This document shows positions 13,663-20,452 of a DNA stretch of 26,499 bases, one piece after another. This stretch comes from CALKCV01 sp964619285. Lineage in GTDB: Bacteria > Cyanobacteriota > Cyanobacteriia > Cyanobacteriales > Microcoleaceae. Below the pieces are notes generated by a model, which was not told where the DNA came from, did not search any database, and saw nothing but the letters and a program-made list of their open reading frames with translations. The stretch is taken from NCBI GenBank assembly GCA_964619285.1, contig CAZUCT010000076.1, positions 1 to 26,499 on the forward strand, read 5' to 3'. A program made the position numbers and the translations under genes. Position 1 is the first letter of the stretch; each line of letters begins with the position of its first letter.

Positions 13663-13701
13663 AAATTATCCAAGTTAAAATTTTAATTAATTAAATCTGT
13701 A

Positions 13702-13769
13702 GGGGCCAAGCATTCTGGCAGTAAACTTTGGTAAAAAGCATTAACTTTCAGGTCCGAATGCTTGGCCCC
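13702..13769. repeat. Inverted repeat with 14-bp GC-rich arms
   Basis: GGGGCCAAGCATTC (13702-13715) and GAATGCTTGGCCCC (13756-13769) are perfect arms around 40 nt. It lies only 8 bp beyond the stop codon of the small gene at 13778-13966. It could end that transcript or be a small palindromic repeat element; there is no T-run directly after the stem. Confidence 0.65.
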
Positions 13770-13777
13770 CGCCCCAC

Positions 13778-13966
13778 TCATTCTTCTACAGTTACTTCAG
13801 TTAACAATTCGTCTATTTTAGCACTCATTTCCTCTGTGTAAACAACGAGTTTCTCGGGATTTTGCAGGGCATATTTCATCAAAAAATTGAGAAAAACACT
13901 CATGGTTAGACCTTCTTCTTTTTCGCCTATTTTTGCCGGAGTAATTGGGTAGTTTTTAGCTGACAT
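13778..13966 (-). CDS. Small acidic hypothetical protein
   Basis: 62 aa from the ATG at 13966, or 41 aa from an internal ATG at 13903. The internal start has the better ribosome site (GAAGAAGG 7 nt before ATG), while the first has none that I can see. The shared C-terminal part contains SVFLNFLMKYALQNPEKL followed by VVYTEEMSAKIDELLTEV: a helical, acidic mini-protein without cysteines or membrane spans. I do not recognise a function. It may be a conserved small cyanobacterial protein or an antitoxin-like fragment, but no toxin gene is adjacent. Confidence 0.5.
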   Translation of the reverse strand: MSAKNYPITPAKIGEKEEGLTMSVFLNFLMKYALQNPEKLVVYTEEMSAKIDELLTEVTVEE

Positions 13967-14021
13967 GAACGGTGGTTATTGATGTTTTACAATCTATTAT
14001 AACACAGACAAAAACAACTCC

Positions 14022-15002
14022 TCAACGAGTCTGAAAAATATTTTGTACCATCTTTTTATCCGTTCCCGCCGCCGCTTTATCCAACTGGGCAACCTCCCCC
14101 GAGTCTAACTGCCAACCCAGAGAACCGATATTCTGTCGCGCTTGTTCTACAGTCTTCGCCCCGGGAATAGGAATAGCCCCCTTACAAATACACCAATTAA
14201 GAGCAACCTGAGCCATAGTTTTCTCTCGCGATCGCCCTATCTCTCCCATACATTCCAAAAGCGATCGACACCCCGGCAACAACTGCTCGAACAACCAACC
14301 CCGGAGCCCTTTAGGAAAAGGACCGTTTTCAGAATATTTACCCGTCAAAATACCCAACCCCAAAGGACTGTAAGCAATTAACCTAATCCCCAACTCGTCG
14401 CAAACCTCTTTAACTCCCAGTTCCGTCACTGGATAAGTAGAAAGTAAAGAATATTGAACCTGTAGGGTAGTAATAGGAACGCCGCGATCGCTCAACCGAC
14501 GATGTACCCACCGCAACCGTTTCGGTCCGTAGTTAGACAAACCTACCCCCTTAACTTCCCCGCGTTCGTATAGATCCGCCAAACCGTCCAACAAAGGCCC
14601 CTCCTGCCAAGGCGCGTAATTAGCGGTGGACCAGTGCATCTGTACCAAATCCACATTTTTACCCAAGCGATCGGCAGAAGACAAACCGGCAGAAACCATA
14701 GAGCCCCTCGTCAACCGCCAAGGATAGGCAGCAAGTTTAGTGGCGATACAAATATCCTCCTTATTCGGACCGACATACTCCCGGCAAAAACGCCCCAAAA
14801 GCATCTCGCTGCGACCGTTCAACCTACCGGTACCGTAAGAGTCCCCCGTATCGAATACCGTTATCCCGTTCTCCACACAAAGGTTAAAAACTGCTTGTAA
14901 CTCCTCATCCATCTTCGGATCGTATCCCCACAACAGTCGGTTGCCCCAGGCCCAGGTGCCGCAACCCATTTTTGAGAGATGGAGTTTTTGGTGGTTCTGC
15001 AT
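14022..15002 (-). CDS. Aldo/keto reductase
   Basis: Protein of 326 aa, normal for the NAD(P)H-dependent aldo/keto reductase family, a cytoplasmic TIM-barrel enzyme that reduces carbonyl compounds. The catalytic tetrad is complete: D51 and Y56 in FDTGDSYG, K89 in CIATKLAA and H123 in LVQMHW. GVGLSNYG (152-159), LIAYSPLGLGILTGKY and IPIPGAKTVEQARQN are typical of the family and of cofactor binding near the C-terminus. The ATG has AGAGGGG upstream. It is divergent from the short-chain dehydrogenase gene 177 bp away; both are oxidoreductases, but no shared pathway is shown. The substrate is unknown. Confidence 0.93.
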   Translation of the reverse strand: MQNHQKLHLSKMGCGTWAWGNRLLWGYDPKMDEELQAVFNLCVENGITVFDTGDSYGTGRLNGRSEMLLGRFCREYVGPNKEDICIATKLAAYPWRLTRGSMVSAGLSSADRLGKNVDLVQMHWSTANYAPWQEGPLLDGLADLYERGEVKGVGLSNYGPKRLRWVHRRLSDRGVPITTLQVQYSLLSTYPVTELGVKEVCDELGIRLIAYSPLGLGILTGKYSENGPFPKGLRGWLFEQLLPGCRSLLECMGEIGRSREKTMAQVALNWCICKGAIPIPGAKTVEQARQNIGSLGWQLDSGEVAQLDKAAAGTDKKMVQNIFQTR

Positions 15003-15140
15003 AATTTATCCCCTCTAGTTTTCATTTCTCAATGCTAACCGTTAATGGTTCCCAAAGCAACTGTCCCAGGTCAAAATCCTATTTTTCCCGGAAAAACCTT
15101 GTTAAAAAGCGATCTAAGATCTCAAGTGGCAGTTTCAGAA

Positions 15141-15146
15141 TATAAT
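15141..15146 (+). promoter_or_regulatory. Candidate -10 box (TATAAT) for the short-chain dehydrogenase gene
   Basis: A perfect TATAAT lies 34 nt before the ATG at 15180. No good -35 hexamer is at the expected distance, so this may be an activator-dependent promoter or chance. Confidence 0.4.
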
Positions 15147-15179
15147 AGTCAACAATTGATTTAAAGTGAGGTCAAAAAC

Positions 15180-15896
15180 ATGGCTCGACAATTTAAAGGA
15201 AAAACCGCTTTGGTAACTGGAGGCAATAAAGGCATCGGTTTTGCCATCGGCAAAGGACTGGCAGAGTTAGGATTTGAAGTAATTATCGCCGCCCGTTCTT
15301 TGAAAAAAGCCGATGCTGCCGCCAAGCAAATTAAAAAAGAAACCGATCGCTCCCCGCAGACGGTGGAACTAGACGTCACCGACGACAACAGCATCCTCCG
15401 CGCTGCTCAAACCGTCGAAAAGGAAATAAAACACCTCGATGTTTTAGTCAATAATGCCGGCATCTATCCCGATAAAGACGTAGATATTCTTACCGTCTCC
15501 CGAGATGTACTCAACCTAGCCGCCAACACCAACGCTTTCGGAGCGATCGCCGTAACTCAAGCCTTTTTGCCCCTGTTGCATAGAGCCCCCACCGCTTGCG
15601 TTATCAACGTTTCTAGCGGTTACGGTGCCTTAGAGGATCTATCTAGTAGCGTTCCGAGTTATTGTTTATCGAAACTAGCTCTCAACGGCGCAACTATAAT
15701 GCTCGCAAATGCCCTTAGACCCAAAGGCATCGCGGTTTATGCCTTATGCCCCGGCTCGGTGAGGACGGACATGGGCGGTGCCGACGCCCTCCGTTCCCCC
15801 GAACAGGGAGCAGATACAGCTATTTGGTTGGCCACGGAGGCTTCCCCAGAATTAAGCGGTAAATTTTTCCGCGATCGCCGCGCGATTTCTTATTAA
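15180..15896 (+). CDS. Short-chain dehydrogenase/reductase (SDR)
   Basis: Protein of 238 aa, the usual length of a classical SDR, a soluble NAD(P)-dependent oxidoreductase. Motifs: cofactor loop TGGNKGIG (13-20), the R39 region after the second strand (AARS, favouring NADP), LDVT near 64, NNAG (91-94), catalytic Ser in NVSSG (143-147), and Y161/K165 in YCLSK, followed by CPGSVRTDMGG. The start has GAGG 9 nt upstream. The plant-like carbonyl-reductase flavour (NKGIG, GPNNAG-like order) suggests a carbonyl reductase, but the substrate is unknown. It stands alone on the plus strand, between the aldo/keto reductase (divergent) and glmS (convergent). Confidence 0.94.
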   Translation: MARQFKGKTALVTGGNKGIGFAIGKGLAELGFEVIIAARSLKKADAAAKQIKKETDRSPQTVELDVTDDNSILRAAQTVEKEIKHLDVLVNNAGIYPDKDVDILTVSRDVLNLAANTNAFGAIAVTQAFLPLLHRAPTACVINVSSGYGALEDLSSSVPSYCLSKLALNGATIMLANALRPKGIAVYALCPGSVRTDMGGADALRSPEQGADTAIWLATEASPELSGKFFRDRRAISY

Positions 15897-15908
15897 TTGG
15901 AAATGGGG

Positions 15909-15935
15909 AATTGCTAATTGCTAATTGCTAATTGC
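15909..15935. repeat. TTGCTAA heptad tandem repeat
   Basis: Between three and four copies of a 7-bp unit (TTGCTAA), the STRR type of cyanobacterial short tandem repeat. Related heptads occur at 16045, 18320 and 20036. Confidence 0.85.
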
Positions 15936-15951
15936 GCTTTTCCCCATTAAA

Positions 15952-16044
15952 TTATTCCTCCAATAATAACCTGACTTTTTCTACTGGCAATTGCATCATT
16001 TGTGCCAACTGTTCTACAGTAAAACCAGAATTTAACGCTTTTTG
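15952..16044 (-). pseudogene. 3' fragment of an Rpn/PD-(D/E)xK transposase-like gene
   Basis: Translated on the minus strand this gives 30 residues and a stop, including ALNSGFTVEQLAQMMQLP and ending in LLLEE. That is the usual C-terminal tail of Rpn-family (recombination-promoting nuclease, putative transposase) proteins in cyanobacteria, where a helix-turn-helix-like SGFTVEQVAE motif precedes the stop. Upstream, the reading frame runs straight into GTTAATT heptads, so the gene is truncated and only the tail remains. The assignment is from memory of the family. Confidence 0.55.
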
Positions 16045-16129
16045 TCAATTGTTAACTGTTAATTGTTAATTGTTCGGTGAAAGTTTTTTTGCAAAGATTC
16101 GATGCTGCCCTAGAATCATTATAACATAG

Positions 16130-16222
16130 GGGACTTGCAATTTAATAAGATACCGGCGTTGGGTTCCGTTTCACGCGCGCCCTACCTACAAGAGACTGGT
16201 AGTTTATTTTTGCACAAGTCCC
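16130..16222 (+). mobile_element. MITE copy A (93 bp) with 8-bp terminal inverted repeats
   Basis: Ends GGGACTTG (16130-16137) and CAAGTCCC (16215-16222), flanked on both sides by TAG (16127-16129 and 16223-16225), consistent with a 3-bp target duplication. It has no coding capacity. Copy B at 21704-21806 is the same element in opposite orientation, aligned end to end with few differences. The transposase that moves it is not in the window. Confidence 0.85.
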
Positions 16223-16322
16223 TAGCGGCAAAAAGGGAATGGATCGTGGGGAATTGCTGATTGCTTATACGGGCACTTAAAAATCGCTGAAGCGATTACT
16301 ACAAACTGGCAATATTGAATTA

Positions 16323-16355
16323 AGAAACCGGGTTTTTTCAAAAAACCCGGTTTCT
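16323..16355 (-). terminator. Perfect 33-bp palindrome after glmS (repeat-derived terminator candidate)
   Basis: Sixteen-base arms AGAAACCGGGTTTTTT and their complement meet at a single central C. It lies 51 bp beyond the glmS stop codon. A GC-rich stem with an internal T-run could end transcription in both directions. It belongs to the same repeat family as 13240-13343 and 24458-24516, but has CCGGG where most copies have CCCGG. Confidence 0.6.
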
Positions 16356-16405
16356 GGGCTCGCGACTAGCAACCCAATTGTTAATTATTAATTATTAACT
16401 GTTAA

Positions 16406-18304
16406 TTACTCCACCGTCACCGACTTAGCTAAATTACGGGGTTGGTCGACATCCAAACCGCGATGGGCGGCGATATGATAAGCCAACAATTGTAAGGGAA
16501 TTACCGTCAAAATTGGGGATAACAATTCATCCACTTCCGGCACCGTTAAAAAGTCATTAAAAATATCTGCTGCCCCCTCCGATGAAGGCGTTACACCAAT
16601 CAAACGGGCATCCCTCGCTTTAGCTTCTTGGGCGTTAGAAAGAACCTTTTCATAAACCCTGCCCGGCATGGCGATCGCTACCACCGGCACTTTATCATCT
16701 AAAAGGGCGATCGGTCCGTGTTTCATCTCCCCCGCCGGATATCCCTCCCCGTGAATGTAACTAATTTCTTTCAGTTTTAAAGCCCCTTCTAAAGCAATTG
16801 GAAAATTAATTCCTCGCCCCAAAAAGATAAAATCTTGAGTGTCATTAAACTCCCGAGCTAACTCTTCGATCTGCTCGTCCTGAGTTGCTAAAATTAATTC
16901 TATTTGTGTTGGCAACTGCCGCAAACCGTTAATAATTTCCTCCATTCTTTCTAAAGGCAAAGTTTGACGTCGCCAGGCAAATTCTAAAGCTAGAAAATAA
17001 AACGCCATTACTTGAGAAACAAAAGTTTTAGTCGCCGCAACGCCGATTTCTATGCCCGCCCGAATATCGATAATTTGATTGACAATATTAGCGATCGAAC
17101 TTTCACTTCTGTTGGTAATTCCTAATAATTTAGCCCCAGAATTTTTCGGCTTTCCCGCCCGTCTTTGTTGTTCCATTGCTAAAGCCGCTAAAGTATCCGC
17201 AGTTTCTCCAGATTGAGTAACCCCAATAATTAAAGTATGAGGTCTTAAAGGAGATGGAGCGTAGCGAGATTCCGAAGCATATTGTACGTTAGTCGGAAGG
17301 TCTGCCAGTTGTTCTAAAAGGTATTTTCCGATTAAACTGGCGTGCCAGCTAGTACCGCAAGCTAAAATAGAAACTTGCTCGATATTTTCCAACAAAGAGT
17401 TCGATAAACCGAGTTGAATTGGAGATGCTTTATGAGCATTTTTCCGGTCCCATTCTGGGTTTAAATAAGCTTCCAAACAAGAGCGAATTACGCTCGGTTG
17501 CTCGTGAATTTCTTTGAGCATAAAATGTTTGAAAACTTGCTTTTCAACTAAAGCAGGACTCCAGTTGAGAATGCGGGGGACTTTATTGAGGCGATCGCCC
17601 TCAAAGTTATAAATTTCTACCCCCAAATGAGTTAACCTTGCCATTTCCCCATTTTCCAAGCTGACCACTGCTTGAGTGTGGGAGATTAAAGCGGGAGTAT
17701 CCGAAGCGCAGAAAAATTCTCCTTGCCCCAAACCGATAGAAATAGGTGCTTGATGTCTGGCGACGATTAATTCGTTGGGATAGTCCGCGCAAATAACGGC
17801 GATCGCAAAAGCTCCTTCTAATTTATTTACTGCTTGTCGGACTGCTTCAAAAAACGGCGAAATAGCTCGGGATTTTTTAACATCAGAAGCAGATAATAAA
17901 TCTGCTATTAAATGAGGGATTACTTCAGTATCAGTATCCGAGACAAATTCGTGTCCTTTACTTTTTAATTCTTCTCGAAGTTCCCGATAATTTTCAACAA
18001 TACCGTTTTGAACCACTGCCACCCGTCCGGCAGTATCCAGATGGGGATGGGCGTTATATTCTTCTGGTTTGCCGTGAGTCGCCCACCGGGTGTGACCGAT
18101 ACCTATTTGGGAGGGAGTGTCTAACCCCGTTAGTTTTTCCTTAAGGTTATAAAGTTTGCCTTTAGCGCGAACGCAATCGATTTTATCTTCCCAAATAGTA
18201 GCTAAACCTGCCGAGTCGTAGCCGCGATATTCCAGTTTTTCCAGTCCCGAGATTAAAATATCTGTTGCTGGTTTAGTGCCGATGTAGCCAACTATGCCGC
18301 ACAT
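16406..18304 (-). CDS. glmS: Glutamine--fructose-6-phosphate aminotransferase (isomerizing)
   Basis: Protein of 632 aa that makes glucosamine-6-phosphate from fructose-6-phosphate and glutamine, the first step towards UDP-GlcNAc for peptidoglycan and lipid A. The N-terminal glutaminase domain begins MCGIVGYIG with the catalytic Cys2, followed by GHTRWATHG and the NGIVENY loop. Two SIS sugar-phosphate domains follow (ACGTSWHA and TQSGETADT; then FLGRGINFP, EGALKLKEISYIHGEGY and GEMKHGPIAL). The protein ends DVDQPRNLAKSVTVE, the standard tail with the ring-opening Lys. The ATG has AGGAG upstream. It is probably monocistronic: TTGGTAA repeats lie upstream and a palindrome lies downstream. No glmS ribozyme was recognised. 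Confidence 0.98.
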   Translation of the reverse strand: MCGIVGYIGTKPATDILISGLEKLEYRGYDSAGLATIWEDKIDCVRAKGKLYNLKEKLTGLDTPSQIGIGHTRWATHGKPEEYNAHPHLDTAGRVAVVQNGIVENYRELREELKSKGHEFVSDTDTEVIPHLIADLLSASDVKKSRAISPFFEAVRQAVNKLEGAFAIAVICADYPNELIVARHQAPISIGLGQGEFFCASDTPALISHTQAVVSLENGEMARLTHLGVEIYNFEGDRLNKVPRILNWSPALVEKQVFKHFMLKEIHEQPSVIRSCLEAYLNPEWDRKNAHKASPIQLGLSNSLLENIEQVSILACGTSWHASLIGKYLLEQLADLPTNVQYASESRYAPSPLRPHTLIIGVTQSGETADTLAALAMEQQRRAGKPKNSGAKLLGITNRSESSIANIVNQIIDIRAGIEIGVAATKTFVSQVMAFYFLALEFAWRRQTLPLERMEEIINGLRQLPTQIELILATQDEQIEELAREFNDTQDFIFLGRGINFPIALEGALKLKEISYIHGEGYPAGEMKHGPIALLDDKVPVVAIAMPGRVYEKVLSNAQEAKARDARLIGVTPSSEGAADIFNDFLTVPEVDELLSPILTVIPLQLLAYHIAAHRGLDVDQPRNLAKSVTVE

Positions 18305-18319
18305 TTATTTCTCCTAAAA

Positions 18320-18354
18320 TTGGTAATTGGTAATTGGTAATTGGTAATTGGTAA
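18320..18354. repeat. TTGGTAA heptad tandem repeat upstream of glmS
   Basis: Five head-to-tail copies of TTGGTAA, ending in a variant TTAGCAA, only about 15 bp before the glmS start codon. This is the cyanobacterial STRR type. Copy number is likely to vary between strains and would change the glmS leader length. Confidence 0.88.
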
Positions 18355-18433
18355 TTAGCAAAATTAGCAATCAACCATTAACCCCTAGCTGATAACTGAT
18401 TCTACAGATAATTCTTCTTGGCTTCCAACAGAT

Positions 18434-18463
18434 ACAAAAAAAATAGGGAAGAATTTCCCTATT
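18434..18463 (-). terminator. Rho-independent terminator for psaC
   Basis: On the minus strand a 9-bp stem (AATAGGGAA, 4-nt loop, TTCCCTATT; plus-strand 18442-18463) is followed directly by a run of eight Ts (As at 18436-18443 on the plus strand). This is the classical form. It is about 144 nt past the psaC stop, with a long inverted repeat between. Confidence 0.8.
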
Positions 18464-18467
18464 AAAT

Positions 18468-18580
18468 GTTTTGGATTTTAGATTGTTCGCGGGAGCTCTT
18501 CTAGCTCGCCTCCCATTCCCTAAAATCGGGATTTTTGAGCAGTCCTTGACAGCCTCCAGCTAAAATCTAAAATCCAAAAC
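18468..18580. repeat. Long inverted repeat, 17-bp arms, downstream of psaC
   Basis: GTTTTGGATTTTAGATT (18468-18484) and its perfect complement (18564-18580) enclose 79 nt that themselves contain GGGAG..CTCCC. The arm is built from the GATTTTGGATTTT-type repeat that also occurs near 20005 and, as AAAATCTAAAATCTAAA, near 8765. It would form a long stem in the psaC 3' untranslated RNA, or may be an inserted small element. Confidence 0.75.
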
Positions 18581-18606
18581 CTTCGATACAGCCTTGTGGC
18601 CTTTTT

Positions 18607-18852
18607 CTAATATGCTAGACCCATGCTCCGAGTAGTTTCAGCGCCTAGATAAACGCGGACGCTCAAAAAGTCAGTGGGGCAGGCAGTTTCGCAACGCTTG
18701 CAGCCGATACAATCTTCGGTACGGGGAGAAGACGCAATCTGGCCAGCTTTACAGCCATCCCAGGGCACCATCTCCAGAACATCTAGCGGGCAAGCACGGA
18801 CGCACTGGGTACAACCAATGCAGGTATCGTAGATTTTGACTGCGTGAGACAT
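18607..18852 (-). CDS. psaC: Photosystem I iron-sulfur center subunit VII
   Basis: Protein of 81 aa, exactly the family length. PsaC binds the terminal [4Fe-4S] clusters FA and FB on the stromal/cytoplasmic face of photosystem I and passes electrons to ferredoxin. Two 4Fe-4S motifs are intact: CIGCTQCVRACP and CIGCKRCETACP. The C-terminal ETTRSMGLAY binds the PsaA/PsaB core. The ATG at 18852 has GGAGAA upstream. It stands alone with a terminator of its own. This marks the host as an oxygenic phototroph (cyanobacterial, given the flanking genes). Confidence 0.99.
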   Translation of the reverse strand: MSHAVKIYDTCIGCTQCVRACPLDVLEMVPWDGCKAGQIASSPRTEDCIGCKRCETACPTDFLSVRVYLGAETTRSMGLAY

Positions 18853-19036
18853 TGACTAAGTTCTCCAAAAGATCGACTAATTTTGCCGCACCCGCTCGGT
18901 GGGAGCAGTTTGGACGGCAAGTTTTCAGGCTGAATTTGTCAGGATTATTGCTTAGTTTATCCTACATGGGGCGATCGCTTAAAAACTGTGTTGTAAAACT
19001 TCAAAGAACTTAATATTTGCCAGCCGGATTAATAAC

Positions 19037-19942
19037 TTAAAGTCCCAGCTTCGACAATACAGGACTGGTAGAGACCACATGACGGTCCAATCCCAAGTCC
19101 TTCGGAGGGATACCCAAGGCCAAGGCCACCAGTTGGGACAGGTGTAGAACCGGCAAACCCAACTTGCGGCCCGCTACTTTTTCTACCTCTGGCTGGCGAG
19201 AGTCCAAATTCAGATGACACAAAGGGCAAGGAGTTACCATACAATCAGCCCCTTTGTCAATAGCTTCCGCAAGATGAGTTCCGGCCATTTGGAAAGATTG
19301 GTCGGTAGCGTAGCTGGATAGGGGCCAACCGCAACATTGAGTCCGACCTCTATAGTAAATAGGAGTTGCTCCCAGAGCCCGAAATACATTTTCCATAGAC
19401 TCCGGCTGATAGGGATCGTCGAAAGGTAAATGACCTTGGCCCCTTAAGATATAGCAACCATAAAAGGCCGCACACTTAAGGCCAGAAAGTTGACGGCTCG
19501 CCCGGCTCTGAATTTCTTCGAGGCCGTAATCTCCTACCAAGGCCCATAGTAGATGTTTGACCTCCGTACTTCCTCGATAAGGAGAACAACTTTCTTTTTG
19601 TAAGAAGCTGTTAACTTCGTTGAGATAGGTTGGATTGTTTTCTTTGGCCTCTTTTAAGCGTTCGTCAACATGACCGATAACCCCCTGACAAGTGCTGCAA
19701 TGGGTCAGCAATGGCAGATCGAGATCTTCGGCTAAAGCAATATTGCGGGCGTTAACCGTATCTTCGAGAAGTCGCGAATCTTCTTTAAAAGTCCCAGAAC
19801 CGCAACAGGACGCTTTTTTTAGTTCTACGAGTTCGATGCCCAGGGCTTTAGTCAGGGCCTCCGTTGACTGGTATAGTTCCCGGCAAGCTCCTTGAGCGAC
19901 GCAGCCGGGGAAATAGGCATATTTTAGGTTAGTGGATGGCAT
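19037..19942 (-). CDS. HdrB-like protein with two CCG (cysteine-rich) domains
   Basis: Protein of 301 aa. Two complete CCG motifs are visible: C14, C46-C47, C82/C85 and C163, C203-C204, C239/C242, fitting the Cx(31-39)CCx(34)CxxC pattern of heterodisulfide reductase subunit B. In HdrB such motifs bind unusual noncubane [4Fe-4S] clusters. Cyanobacteria make no coenzyme B/M, so the substrate is different. Homologues have been discussed as the quinone-side subunit of archaeal-type (class E) succinate dehydrogenase; this is from memory and is not shown here. The start at 19942 has no clear Shine-Dalgarno site. The gene lies upstream of psaC on the same strand with a 184-bp gap, and divergently from acpP. 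It is soluble: no membrane spans are seen. Confidence 0.9.
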   Translation of the reverse strand: MPSTNLKYAYFPGCVAQGACRELYQSTEALTKALGIELVELKKASCCGSGTFKEDSRLLEDTVNARNIALAEDLDLPLLTHCSTCQGVIGHVDERLKEAKENNPTYLNEVNSFLQKESCSPYRGSTEVKHLLWALVGDYGLEEIQSRASRQLSGLKCAAFYGCYILRGQGHLPFDDPYQPESMENVFRALGATPIYYRGRTQCCGWPLSSYATDQSFQMAGTHLAEAIDKGADCMVTPCPLCHLNLDSRQPEVEKVAGRKLGLPVLHLSQLVALALGIPPKDLGLDRHVVSTSPVLSKLGL

Positions 19943-20035
19943 AGCATTAATTAAAAGAGTGAATTGTAAGGTTGTATTTTTATCCTATTTGAGTTGGGTA
20001 ACAATTTTGGATTTTGGATTTTGAAGAACCACTAT

Positions 20036-20092
20036 CCCCATTCCCCATTTCTCATTCCCCATTCCCCATTCCCCATTCCCCATTCCCCATTG
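20036..20092. repeat. ATTCCCC heptad tandem repeat upstream of acpP
   Basis: About seven copies of a 7-bp unit (ATTCCCC, with one CATTTCT variant) between the divergent HdrB-like and acpP genes, about 50-105 bp before the acpP start. It is preceded by GATTTTGGATTTT repeats at 20005-20022. Variation in copy number would change promoter spacing for both genes. Confidence 0.88.
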
Positions 20093-20141
20093 CCAAAATC
20101 GGATAAGATAAAGAACGCGGCATTCAACGAGGATAAAATAA

Positions 20142-20390
20142 ATGAACCCAGAAATTTTTGAGAAAGTCCAAAAAATAGTTGTAGAACAACTCGAAGTAGA
20201 AGAAAACCAAGTAACGCCAGAAGCTAGCTTTGCCAACGATTTAGGAGCAGATTCTTTAGACGTAGTGGAGCTGGTAATGGCTTTGGAAGAAGAATTCGAT
20301 ATCGAGATTCCAGACGAAGCAGCCGAAAAAATTGCTACAGTCCAAGCGGCTGTGGAATACATCGATAAACAAGTATCAGCAGCAGCATAA
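20142..20390 (+). CDS. acpP: Acyl carrier protein
   Basis: Protein of 82 aa, acidic. It carries growing acyl chains on a 4'-phosphopantetheine arm in type II fatty acid synthesis. The attachment Ser is S38 in the canonical LGADSLDVVELVMALEEEF. The start has GAGG 9 nt upstream. It is directly followed by a strong hairpin and then, 62 bp later, by fabF, the usual acpP-fabF order. AcpP is needed in far greater amounts than FabF, and the hairpin between them may help to set that ratio. Confidence 0.98.
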   Translation: MNPEIFEKVQKIVVEQLEVEENQVTPEASFANDLGADSLDVVELVMALEEEFDIEIPDEAAEKIATVQAAVEYIDKQVSAAA

Positions 20391-20419
20391 GCACCAACTT
20401 CTGATAGCAAAGTTGGTGC
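20391..20419 (+). terminator. Hairpin between acpP and fabF (attenuator or processing signal)
   Basis: GCACCAACTT and AAGTTGGTGC form a perfect 10-bp stem with a 9-nt loop, starting at the base after the acpP stop codon. There is no strong T-run after it, so it is more likely a partial terminator, mRNA stabiliser or processing site than a full terminator. Confidence 0.65.
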
Positions 20420-20452
20420 GTTCTGGCTGTTTAAGTATGTAAAACGGAAAAG

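Larger units (their letters stand above)
15897..16405. other. Repeat-rich intergenic region between SDR and glmS
   Basis: There is no intact gene in these 509 bp. In order it holds TTGCTAA heptad repeats (15909-15935), the 3' fragment of an Rpn-type gene (15952-16044), GTTAATT heptads (about 16045-16073), MITE copy A (16130-16222), and a 33-bp perfect palindrome (16323-16355). A further run of TTAATTATTAATTATT comes just before the glmS stop. It looks like a landing zone for small repeats between two convergent genes. Confidence 0.75.
18305..18606. other. Intergenic region between psaC and glmS
   Basis: No gene is seen in these 302 bp. They contain TTGGTAA heptads (18320-18354), the psaC terminator hairpin (18442-18463) and a long inverted repeat with 17-bp arms (18468-18580). 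Both flanking genes are on the minus strand, so this is the psaC 3' region followed by the glmS promoter region. Confidence 0.7.

Noticed and set aside
18305..18606. glmS ribozyme or riboswitch upstream of glmS
   Set aside because: The leader is short and filled with TTGGTAA heptads up to the ribosome site; no ribozyme-like core was recognised.
19985..20410. Ser-rich 141-codon frame on the minus strand opposite acpP
   Set aside because: It is the antisense shadow of acpP continuing into the ATTCCCC heptad repeats.
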